Source of the DNA: Candidatus Heimdallarchaeota archaeon
Lineage (GTDB): Archaea; Asgardarchaeota; Heimdallarchaeia; JABLTI01
Assembly (NCBI GenBank): GCA_030602675.1
Contig: JAUVZH010000244.1
Coordinates: 1 to 5,152 of the forward strand
Length of the DNA: 5,152 bases
Direction: 5' to 3'
This document shows, one piece after another, positions 1 to 5,152 of this stretch. The notes below the pieces were generated by a model. It worked only from the letters and a program-made list of their open reading frames with translations. It was not told the DNA's origin and did not search any database. The number at the start of each line of letters is the position of its first letter. Within the stretch, counting starts at the first letter, position 1. The translations under genes were made by a program, and so were the position numbers.

Positions 1-2
1 GG

Positions 3-134
3 TTTACTCAAGACTTCTTGAATTTAACTCAATGGCAACAGGTAATTTTCTTAGAACCAGGTGATGTAGTACTGCTAGATGTGGTTTACATTAACGAACT
101 ATTCTACTGTAAATTAATTTATTCAGTAAACTAG
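3..134 (+). CDS. C-terminal tail of an unidentified protein (5' partial)
   Basis: An open frame enters from the left edge and ends at TAG 132-134, giving the last 43 residues of a protein. The readable tail includes WQQVIFLEPGDVVLLDVVYI and ends YCKLIYSVN. Alternating hydrophobic residues and the EPGDVV turn suggest a beta-rich C-terminal domain, and an OB-like barrel would fit, but I do not recognise the family. The other two plus frames are closed by stops within about the first 65 bases, and a hairpin follows shortly after the stop, which supports this being a real gene end. It converges on the flavoprotein gene with 55 bases between the two stop codons. The function cannot be assigned from this fragment. 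Confidence 0.5.
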   Translation, partial: FTQDFLNLTQWQQVIFLEPGDVVLLDVVYINELFYCKLIYSVN

Positions 135-142
135 AAAAGAAC

Positions 143-163
143 AGCTTTCCTAAATGGAAAGCT
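143..163. terminator. Hairpin between convergent gene ends, possible bidirectional terminator
   Basis: AGCTTTCC (143-150) and GGAAAGCT (156-163) form a perfect 8-base stem with a five-base TAAAT loop. It lies in the 55 bases between the stops of two convergent genes. On the plus strand a T6 run follows at 174-179; read on the minus strand, a T-rich stretch (GTTCTTTTC) follows the hairpin. This suits termination from both sides. Archaeal termination usually depends on the T-tract more than on the stem, so the function of the stem is inferred. Confidence 0.55.
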
Positions 164-189
164 CATTCTCTCATTTTTTAGTATAGTCA

Positions 190-1572
190 TCATTTCTGAG
201 CTTTTGCTTTCTTTCTCTCAATTTTACGGATGATTGAATCCGCCACTTTTACCAAAGGATAAATTGTCTCAGAAACAGCTGGAGCATAACAAAAATCAAT
301 ATCCATGAGATCGTAAGCTGTTAATCCAGTATGAATAGCCATTGCAATATAGTTTACATTTACATCTACTTTCTCTTCACCTATGGCTTCTAATCCCAGA
401 ATTTTGCCATCATCAGCTTTTGCGATTAATTTCAAGGTAATATCCTTGGAAGTAGGCATGTAATGTGGTCTAATAGGTGCAGATAGTTTTGCAGTTACTG
501 TTTCAATTTTAAGCTCTTTTGCATGTTCCTCGTTAATTCCTGCTAAACCAATGTAAAATGTTCTAGAAGAAACAATAAAGGAGTTAACATTCCCTGGATA
601 AGATGCATTACCACCAGCAGCATTTATTCCTGCAACACGTCCTTGTCTTGTAGCAGGTCCTGCAAGTTGAGCAAGATTAGCAGAATTGGTAACTAAGTTA
701 TTTGTAATAATACAGTCACCAGCTGCATAAACACCATCAATACTTGTTTCCATTTTGTCATTGACTTCAATTGCTCTATATTTTTCTGAAATTTTCAAAC
801 CTATTTTACTCGCTAGCTCAACGTTAGCTCTAACACCTGTTGCTAAAACAACTAGTTCAGTATCAATTGCCTCATCAAATGAATCATTACCAAATTTAAC
901 AGATTGAACAGTATCTTTACCGATTATTTCTTTAACTAACATACCGGTTTTTACAATAATTCCAGTTTCTTCGAGATTCTTCTTTACAGTATCAGCAAAT
1001 CCCTTAGAAATCTTGAAAGGCATTAATTGTGGTTGCATTTCTATAATGGTGACTTTTTTACCCAAGTGTGCTAATTCAGAAGCTACTTCAATACCTATTG
1101 CACTACCACCTACAACAACTGTATTTTTAACATCCTTACTATCAGTAGCTTTCTTAATTGCATCAGCGTCTTCAGCAAATTTTAGTCGAAAAACATTACC
1201 AAGATCGCGGCCTGGAATTGGTGGAACAAAAACACTAGATCCTGTACAAAGTATCAATTTATCATATTCTAAAGTGAATCCTTCACCTGTTTCTGGTTGA
1301 ACTTTAACGATCTTCTCTTTGAGATTTACATCTTCAACTACTGAGCTTTTATGAAGCTTAATTTTCATCATTTCGTATCTAATATTCTCAATTATGGAAT
1401 CAACTGAAGGTAAATAACCTCCAATAACGAATGGCATTGCACATGGATGAAAAGTGTCATAAGCTTTTGTATCTATAACTGTAATATCTGCTACTCGATT
1501 TTTAATACGAGCAGCACCAGCTGCACTTAATCCAGCAGGACCATTACCTATGATTACAATTTTTTCTGTCAT
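190..1572 (-). CDS. FAD-dependent pyridine nucleotide-disulfide oxidoreductase, CoA-disulfide reductase / NADH oxidase type
   Basis: A 460-residue cytosolic flavoenzyme expected to pass electrons from NAD(P)H through FAD to a disulfide (CoA disulfide, polysulfide) or to oxygen. The order of parts is typical of the family: FAD-binding GNGPAG at 9-14; HPCAMPF at 42-48, where Cys44 sits at the position of the single redox cysteine of CoA-disulfide reductases; LCTGSS near 108-113; NAD(P)H-binding GGSAIGIE at 155-162; LATG at 243-246; the FAD-contacting AAGDC at 283-287; and a C-terminal dimerisation domain from about 330, with HYMP at 370-373 and CYAPAVSE at 428-435, which match the conserved tyrosine regions of this group. 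There is no fused rhodanese domain. The tail is lysine-rich. I chose the ATG at 1572 because the Rossmann strand begins at once and AGGA lies five bases upstream; a TTG at 1587 would add only MVRTK. The gene starts 23 bases after the NYN gene and is probably cotranscribed with it. The class is firm, but the physiological substrate (CoA disulfide, sulfur or oxygen) is not determined. Confidence 0.92.
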   Translation of the reverse strand: MTEKIVIIGNGPAGLSAAGAARIKNRVADITVIDTKAYDTFHPCAMPFVIGGYLPSVDSIIENIRYEMMKIKLHKSSVVEDVNLKEKIVKVQPETGEGFTLEYDKLILCTGSSVFVPPIPGRDLGNVFRLKFAEDADAIKKATDSKDVKNTVVVGGSAIGIEVASELAHLGKKVTIIEMQPQLMPFKISKGFADTVKKNLEETGIIVKTGMLVKEIIGKDTVQSVKFGNDSFDEAIDTELVVLATGVRANVELASKIGLKISEKYRAIEVNDKMETSIDGVYAAGDCIITNNLVTNSANLAQLAGPATRQGRVAGINAAGGNASYPGNVNSFIVSSRTFYIGLAGINEEHAKELKIETVTAKLSAPIRPHYMPTSKDITLKLIAKADDGKILGLEAIGEEKVDVNVNYIAMAIHTGLTAYDLMDIDFCYAPAVSETIYPLVKVADSIIRKIERKKAKAQK

Positions 1573-1577
1573 TTTAG

Positions 1578-1581
1578 TCCT
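1578..1581 (-). promoter_or_regulatory. Ribosome binding site that decides the flavoprotein start
   Basis: AGGA on the minus strand lies five bases before the ATG at 1572 and downstream of the alternative TTG at 1587, so it can only serve the ATG. This supports the shorter 460-residue protein. The match is short. Confidence 0.4.
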
Positions 1582-1595
1582 AACCAAAAATTCTG

Positions 1596-2138
1596 TTAAA
1601 CTTCTAATTGAAATGCCATATCTGCAGCATTTTTAACAGCAACACTAAAACCAGGTTGAAATCCAATAATGGCAGTATCCAAACCATTTGCTTTAACAGC
1701 ACGAAGAATTGGTGCACATCTTGCATGTCTACTTGCAACTATCACCATGCTGACATTCTTTTGGAAAACACTATCCATAATTTCTATTGCCATCCGAATG
1801 TAAATGTCAGAGGTAGCTACAATTGGCTCATAACCACTATTTTCAATAGCTCTCAACAAGGTTTTTGGTGCATGACGATTTAAGATAACTTTGGCAATCT
1901 TAATTTGACCAAGTTTATTAGCAATTTTCTCAATATCTTCAAGTCGGATTTGTCTATCGTTTATCCTTCGCAAAATATTAGGTGCGTCAATGAGTAAAGC
2001 TATTTTCTTCTGTTTTGAAAAAATGTTCTTCACTGTTTTGAAGCCAATTCCCTTTTGCTCACTTAATGTGCTACTTAAAGCATCTTGAGCGACTAAATCC
2101 TCATCTGATGTCATATTCTGTTCACTAGTGTTTGTCAC
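1596..2138 (-). CDS. NYN/DUF88 (LabA-like, PIN-fold) protein of archaeal type
   Basis: A 180-residue protein. Residues 1-42 are a polar, probably disordered leader. Residues 45-180 look like a NYN domain, the PIN-like fold found in RNA-processing and RNA-decay nucleases. Support: IALLIDAPNILRR at 46-58 matches the first strand with its Asp (Asp51) and Asn; ATSDIYIRMAIEI at 108-120 fits the second acidic helix; VIVASRHARCAP at 132-143 occupies the place of the usual TRDADFLP-like motif; GFQPGFSVAVKNAAD at 159-173 matches the conserved C-terminal segment of archaeal members. Asp51 and Asp111 are present, but the central Asp pair seems to be His138 and Arg140, so metal-dependent cleavage is in doubt. 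The start is GTG at 2138, with a stop just upstream in frame; ATG at 2114 (Met9) is an alternative. The gene is followed closely by the flavoprotein gene. RNA binding or cleavage is inferred from the fold, not shown. Confidence 0.8.
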   Translation of the reverse strand: MTNTSEQNMTSDEDLVAQDALSSTLSEQKGIGFKTVKNIFSKQKKIALLIDAPNILRRINDRQIRLEDIEKIANKLGQIKIAKVILNRHAPKTLLRAIENSGYEPIVATSDIYIRMAIEIMDSVFQKNVSMVIVASRHARCAPILRAVKANGLDTAIIGFQPGFSVAVKNAADMAFQLEV

Positions 2139-2159
2139 TGGAATGTCAACCCCATTAAT

Positions 2160-2209
2160 GAAAGAAGCTTTTTAGGTTCTTTTTAATGTATTCTTTATTT
2201 TAAGAATAT
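2160..2209 (-). promoter_or_regulatory. AT-rich promoter region of the NYN-flavoprotein pair
   Basis: Upstream of the NYN start the minus strand carries several TATA-like stretches, including TTAAAATAAAG (about 2193-2203) and CTAAAAAG (about 2166-2173). A small inverted repeat, ATTCTT/AAGAAT (2190-2195 and 2202-2207), overlaps the first. The surroundings are so AT-rich that I cannot choose one TATA box; the call rests mainly on position before a probable two-gene operon. Confidence 0.3.
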
Positions 2210-2253
2210 AAAAAAACCATTTAACAAAAATAAAAGATAAAACCAGAGTAAAA
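2210..2253 (-). terminator. T-tract terminator region after the coiled-coil gene
   Basis: Just past the TAA of the coiled-coil gene (2257-2259) the minus strand has successive T runs: TTTT, GGTTTTATCTTTTATTTTTG and a T7 run at 2210-2216. There is no clear stem. Repeated T runs without a hairpin are the usual form of archaeal intrinsic termination, so this probably separates the coiled-coil transcript from the NYN operon. Confidence 0.5.
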
Positions 2254-2256
2254 GGA

Positions 2257-3888
2257 TTAGACCCTGGAAACAAAGGTTTTGTTCTCTTTCTTAGAGACTT
2301 TAATTAAACCATCATCTTTCAAATCAGATACGATATGTTTAACAACATCTGGAGTTTGACCAACAATCTTAGCTAAATCTCCAAGAGCAATGTCTCCTCC
2401 AATATCTTGAATTGCTAGGAAAACACGGAACTTAGGAACTCCTTGTAGGGATTTAGTCAAGTTTTTTACAAGAACATCTTTCTGCTCAACAGATCCTTCG
2501 AGTTCTGTTATTTTTGCTTTCATGTTCTCAAATTGAACCAAAATCTTATCGCGTTCTTCTTGCAATGCATCTCGGTCTTTTTCTATAACATCTTGAGTTT
2601 TGCTTACTTCTGTAACAGTTTTCTCTTTTTTATCTATAGCACTCTTTAAGTCTCGAATCTCTTTCTTCAAGCCATTGATTTCAGCTTCGTTTTTAGTTTT
2701 CTCTTTAAGTAATTCTTGTAGCTTATTTTCTTGACCAGCTTTTTCAGATGAAATACTTTCTTTAGCATCAGCAAGTTGACTCTTCAATTCTCTAATTTCA
2801 CTGTCATGTTCATCAATGATTTTTTCTTTGCTATCCAAATCTTGAGTTGTTGCCTCAATTTTCTTTTCAGTACGACCAAGAGAATCTTTTGTATCTGTTA
2901 ATTGGTGTTCTGTTGCTTTCAAATCATCTTGCAATTTCTTGATTAATGCATCCTTTTCAGATTCAGCAGAAGCAACTGTTGCCTTAGTATCAGTAACTGT
3001 CTTTCTAAGTCTGTCAATTTCATCGTCTTTTTGCTCTACTGCAGTCTTATAATTAGTAATGGCAGTCATAGTCTCTTTCAGACGAATTTCGAGATCATCA
3101 GCTCTTTCTCGCTCTCGATTAAGAGTATCTTCTAAACGACTTGTTTCAGACTCGAATTTTTCAGTACTTACAGACTTCATTTGTTCAATACGTTTATCCA
3201 TTGAAGCCATTTGCTCTTTCATAGCTTTAATGTTTCTTTCCTGTTCCTGGATTACATCATCCTTTTCTTGTAATTGCTTTTCAAAATGATCTTTATCTTG
3301 GGATGAATCACCAACTTGACTTTGTAATTCTTCAATCTCAATACGTTGATGAGCAAGAGTTTCACCATGTTCCATTACTTGCTTTTCGTACATTTCAATT
3401 GTTCGTTTTTGTTCATCCGCTTGTTCTTGAAGTCTATTTAGCTCATCAATTTGACCTTCTCCTCTTTCAGCAGTTCGGGTTTGTTCATCCTCAAATGCTT
3501 TTTCCTTTTCAAGGAGATTAGCTTTTAATCTATTGTTTTCTTGTTCCAATTCAGCAATCCTTTGAGTAGCTTCACCACTAAAACTCAAATTACCGGACAA
3601 GGCACTACTTAGAGTGTTTCCTAGGATTTTACTACCATTCCCTGAAGTTGAAGTCAGTAATTGCTTCATATATTCCAGTTCAAGATTTTTTATTGTATCA
3701 AAAATCGTACCAATCTCAGTTGGTGAGTAACTGGCTTTCGATGTTGCCAGAAAATTATTTTTTTGTTCGTCAAATCTTGAGGAAAACTCCAGTTCAATTG
3801 TTTGCTTCATATCTTGCATTTCAGCAAGAAAACGTACGACTGACTGTCTTTTTATTTCATCGACATTTGGTGGTTGCATTTCCGACAT
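2257..3888 (-). CDS. Long coiled-coil protein with C-terminal winged-helix domain
   Basis: A 543-residue protein that I do not recognise as a named family. Residues 1-78 form a helical N-terminal region; 79-105 are a Ser/Gly-rich linker; about 106-480 are an almost unbroken coiled coil rich in Glu, Lys, Gln and Asp with heptad-like hydrophobic spacing; 484-543 form a compact winged helix: PKFRVFLAIQDIGG (helix 1), ALGDLAKIVG (helix 2), TPDVVKHIVSDLKDDG (recognition helix) and LIKVSKKENKTFVSRV (wing). There is no Walker A motif, no signal peptide, no membrane segment, and no Cys or Trp. A 375-residue coil would be a rod of about 55 nm. The start is ATG at 3888 with AGAGG seven bases upstream; Met4 (3879) is an alternative. 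The layout suggests a cytosolic dimer that binds DNA at the winged-helix end and joins or spaces something with the rod, for example in chromosome organisation. Winged helices can also bind proteins, so DNA binding is inference. Confidence 0.85.
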   Translation of the reverse strand: MSEMQPPNVDEIKRQSVVRFLAEMQDMKQTIELEFSSRFDEQKNNFLATSKASYSPTEIGTIFDTIKNLELEYMKQLLTSTSGNGSKILGNTLSSALSGNLSFSGEATQRIAELEQENNRLKANLLEKEKAFEDEQTRTAERGEGQIDELNRLQEQADEQKRTIEMYEKQVMEHGETLAHQRIEIEELQSQVGDSSQDKDHFEKQLQEKDDVIQEQERNIKAMKEQMASMDKRIEQMKSVSTEKFESETSRLEDTLNRERERADDLEIRLKETMTAITNYKTAVEQKDDEIDRLRKTVTDTKATVASAESEKDALIKKLQDDLKATEHQLTDTKDSLGRTEKKIEATTQDLDSKEKIIDEHDSEIRELKSQLADAKESISSEKAGQENKLQELLKEKTKNEAEINGLKKEIRDLKSAIDKKEKTVTEVSKTQDVIEKDRDALQEERDKILVQFENMKAKITELEGSVEQKDVLVKNLTKSLQGVPKFRVFLAIQDIGGDIALGDLAKIVGQTPDVVKHIVSDLKDDGLIKVSKKENKTFVSRV

Positions 3889-3895
3889 TTTTGAG

Positions 3896-3900
3896 CCTCT
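3896..3900 (-). promoter_or_regulatory. Ribosome binding site of the coiled-coil gene
   Basis: AGAGG on the minus strand, seven bases before the ATG at 3888, is a good Shine-Dalgarno match and favours this start over the internal ATG at 3879. Confidence 0.55.
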
Positions 3901-3932
3901 TATTTAAATTATCAATACAAATTACTTTTAGC

Positions 3933-3958
3933 TCACTATTTCGTATAAACAATAGTGA
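3933..3958 (-). promoter_or_regulatory. TATA-like box bracketed by an inverted repeat: probable promoter and operator of the coiled-coil gene
   Basis: TCACTATT (3933-3940) and AATAGTGA (3951-3958) are perfect inverted 8-base arms around a 10-base spacer. On the minus strand the spacer contains TTTATAC (3943-3949), close to the archaeal TATA consensus. A start of transcription about 26 bases downstream would fall near 3920, leaving a leader of roughly 30 bases that carries the AGAGG ribosome binding site. A dimeric regulator bound to both arms would block TATA-binding protein. The repeat is directly visible; its role as an operator is inferred. Confidence 0.5.
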
Positions 3959-4068
3959 TAGTACTCTTTTTCCTTTATTAATCATTTAGGTCTGTATATA
4001 GTAAGATAAACGTTCTTAATAAAATTTAAAACCATTTACAGAATATTATTTTTTTCCTTTAAGTAATC

Positions 4069-4752
4069 TCATTTATCAATTTTGATTTGGAGAATGTCCT
4101 CAAAATAGAGATAAAAGTTCTGGAAGAAGGATCGGAGTTTTGTAAAGGGTATTACAGGAACTCTTTCATGAAAGAAAATCTCATCATCTAGCCAAGTAAC
4201 AACCATAGGAATTAAACTAACTTTTTTCCACCCTTTAATGTTCATTTTCTCTTTTAAATCGTCAAATGAATTACTTACTGCTTCTACCCTCATAATTTGC
4301 TCTTCAGCTGCCTTTTTCAAAGCTGCTTTCTTTCCTATTCCACCATAGTGTTTGCAATCAATGAGAATTACATAAGGACTGTTTTTCAAAATAACATCAA
4401 TTTGGTATTTTCGTTCATTTGCTGAAAAATTTAATCCTGTTTTCGCTTCGTAACCAAACTCATCACCTACGATGGTTGTTAGTAATTCGAATTCTTGCCA
4501 AGATAGCTCCTTAATGATCTTTTCAAAATCAATTCCATCTATAGCTCCAAATATAGCCATCTTTGCTCTCTGTTCTCGAGTGATTTGATAGTTCTCGTCA
4601 ATTGTTTTTTGAAAAATAATTCCTTTTTGGTTAAGATCCTTCAGAAAAGTATTGAGCCGACCTTTACTTGTACTTTCTATAAGTTCTGTAGTAATGAGAA
4701 AAGGTTCTTCCTTTGATTGTTTTAGAGCTAATAGGAGCAATTCTTTGTCCAT
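4069..4752 (-). CDS. Winged-helix plus PD-(D/E)XK (Mrr/RecB-like) restriction-endonuclease-fold protein
   Basis: A 227-residue protein with two parts. Residues 1-70 resemble a winged helix (LLLLALKQS, then ELIESTSKGRLNTFLKDLNQKG, then a short wing FQKTIDENYQITREQ). Residues 83-200 look like a restriction-endonuclease-like nuclease: SWQEFELL at 84-91 with Glu88 as the likely helix acid; GYEAKTG at 100-106; RKYQIDVIL at 114-122 with catalytic-type Asp119; VILIDCKHY at 128-136, giving Asp132-x-Lys134; and Gln152/Arg155 in a following helix. All the PD-(D/E)XK signature residues are present, so an active DNA nuclease is plausible, in DNA repair or defence. I chose ATG at 4752 because GGTGA lies eight bases upstream; a GTG at 4764 would overlap that site. 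No methyltransferase or specificity gene is visible beside it, which argues against a standard restriction-modification pair. The target is unknown. Confidence 0.8.
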   Translation of the reverse strand: MDKELLLLALKQSKEEPFLITTELIESTSKGRLNTFLKDLNQKGIIFQKTIDENYQITREQRAKMAIFGAIDGIDFEKIIKELSWQEFELLTTIVGDEFGYEAKTGLNFSANERKYQIDVILKNSPYVILIDCKHYGGIGKKAALKKAAEEQIMRVEAVSNSFDDLKEKMNIKGWKKVSLIPMVVTWLDDEIFFHERVPVIPFTKLRSFFQNFYLYFEDILQIKIDK

Positions 4753-4760
4753 GTCACAAG

Positions 4761-4765
4761 TCACC
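4761..4765 (-). promoter_or_regulatory. Ribosome binding site that decides the nuclease start
   Basis: GGTGA on the minus strand, eight bases before the ATG at 4752, matches the Shine-Dalgarno core. The alternative GTG start at 4764-4762 lies inside this site, so the ATG is preferred. Confidence 0.5.
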
Positions 4766-4788
4766 GAATAATGAAAAAGGGTTAATTG

Positions 4789-4798
4789 TAATTAAAAA
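4789..4798 (-). promoter_or_regulatory. Probable TATA box of the nuclease gene
   Basis: The minus strand reads TTTTTAATTA, centred about 27 bases upstream of position 4766. Initiation there would give a short leader of about 14 bases that just contains the GGTGA site. The spacing is right for an archaeal promoter, but the base composition makes chance matches common. Confidence 0.35.
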
Positions 4799-4856
4799 TC
4801 GTTTTGGTCAAACTGTGAAGCTTTTAATAGAAATATTAGGAAAAGACTTTTACTAT

Positions 4857-4866
4857 CAAATAAATT
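4857..4866 (+). promoter_or_regulatory. Weak TATA-like candidate for the epimerase gene
   Basis: CAAATAAATT lies about 34 bases before the ATG at 4896. Initiation about 27 bases downstream of its centre would give a leader of only a few bases, in line with the lack of a convincing Shine-Dalgarno sequence before that ATG. This rests on spacing and composition only. Confidence 0.2.
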
Positions 4867-4895
4867 GGTACTATTTAGAAAATCTGTAAGAATTC

Positions 4896-5152
4896 ATGGT
4901 GATTAAACTGAGCGATAGGATATTGGTAACAGGCGGATGTGGTTTTATAGGTAGTAATATTGTTCAAAGATTAGTAAACGAAGGATACAAAATAATTGTT
5001 CTAGATGACTTATCATCAGGGAAAAAGGAGTACATTAACGATTGTTTGGTTGAGAAGAAATGCGAATTTATTGAAGGTAGTATAACTGATGCTACTTTAT
5101 TAGCAAAGATCATGCCTAAAATTGATCTAGTTATTCATGAAGCAGCAATACC
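4896..5152 (+). CDS. NAD-dependent epimerase/dehydratase, extended SDR, UDP-glucose 4-epimerase-like (3' partial)
   Basis: The first 85 residues of an extended short-chain dehydrogenase/reductase, cut by the right edge. RILVTGGCGFIGSNIVQRLV at 8-27 holds the TGGxGFIG NAD-binding loop; IIVLDDLSSGK at 33-43 gives the acidic end of the second strand that selects NAD over NADP; GSITD at 61-65 is the adenine-contacting loop; VIHEAAI at 79-85 is the HEAA-type strand typical of archaeal and bacterial UDP-glucose/UDP-GlcNAc 4-epimerases and relatives. The catalytic YxxxK lies beyond the window, so the exact sugar and the reaction (epimerase or dehydratase) cannot be fixed. The enzyme would be cytosolic and supply nucleotide sugars for glycans or surface polysaccharide. 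The start is ATG at 4896; GTG at 4899 is possible. It is divergent from the nuclease gene and probably belongs to a separate unit that continues to the right. Confidence 0.88.
   Translation, partial: MVIKLSDRILVTGGCGFIGSNIVQRLVNEGYKIIVLDDLSSGKKEYINDCLVEKKCEFIEGSITDATLLAKIMPKIDLVIHEAAI

Noticed and set aside
1013..1300. Plus-strand open frame of 95 codons inside the flavoprotein gene
   Set aside because: It is antisense to a clearly coding gene with many conserved motifs, and its own translation shows no family features.
1608..1883. Plus-strand open frame of 91 codons opposite the NYN gene
   Set aside because: Its Cys-, His- and Asn-rich translation is the reverse-strand shadow of the NYN coding sequence. 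The apparent Cys/His pattern is not a regular zinc-binding motif.
3059..3521. Two plus-strand open frames opposite the coiled-coil gene
   Set aside because: The antisense of Glu/Lys/Gln-rich codons gives few stops and yields Ser/Phe/Leu-rich sequence that looks membrane-like. They are shadows of the rod-coding region.
3648..3989. Plus-strand open frame of 113 codons running from the coiled-coil gene into the upstream gap
   Set aside because: Most of it is antisense to the coiled-coil N-terminus, and its hydrophobic tail comes from AT-rich promoter sequence. It has no convincing ribosome binding site or family signal.
4018..4033. GGTTTTAAATTTTATT on the minus strand after the nuclease gene, as a terminator or TATA box
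   Set aside because: The T runs are short, there is no stem, and its distance from the coiled-coil start is long. Neither role could be supported over background in this AT-rich gap.
1..5152. CRISPR array, tRNA or rRNA genes, insertion sequence or attachment sites
   Set aside because: I saw no regularly spaced repeats, no cloverleaf or rRNA-like segments, no transposase or integrase frame, and no long terminal inverted repeats.

Overview
The window is AT-rich and looks archaeal. The evidence is an archaeal-type NYN/DUF88 protein, a winged-helix plus Mrr/RecB-like nuclease of a kind common in archaea, TATA-like boxes upstream of genes, T-rich stretches after genes, and Shine-Dalgarno matches of the GGTGA/GAGG type. 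An Asgard or other mesophilic archaeal lineage would fit, but the sequence alone does not settle this.

Layout from left to right: the tail of an unidentified plus-strand gene (3-134); a convergent gap with a hairpin (143-163); then four minus-strand genes, transcribed right to left. In transcription order these are a winged-helix/PD-(D/E)XK nuclease-like protein (4752-4069), a 543-residue coiled-coil protein with a C-terminal winged helix (3888-2257), a NYN/DUF88-like protein (2138-1596), and a CoA-disulfide reductase/NADH oxidase-type flavoprotein (1572-190). Beyond a divergent gap, the start of a plus-strand NAD-dependent sugar-nucleotide epimerase (from 4896) runs off the right edge.

Only the NYN and flavoprotein genes, 23 bases apart, look like a tight operon. 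The nuclease and coiled-coil genes are separated by a 180-base gap and the coiled-coil and NYN genes by 118 bases, and each gap holds promoter-like sequence. Three neighbouring minus-strand genes have folds that handle nucleic acid. A shared DNA or RNA maintenance role is possible but is inference.

The most unusual items are the coiled-coil/winged-helix protein, which has an SMC-like rod but no ATPase domain; an 8-base inverted repeat that brackets a TATA-like box upstream of it; and the NYN protein, whose usual Asp-rich catalytic motif appears to be replaced by His and Arg.
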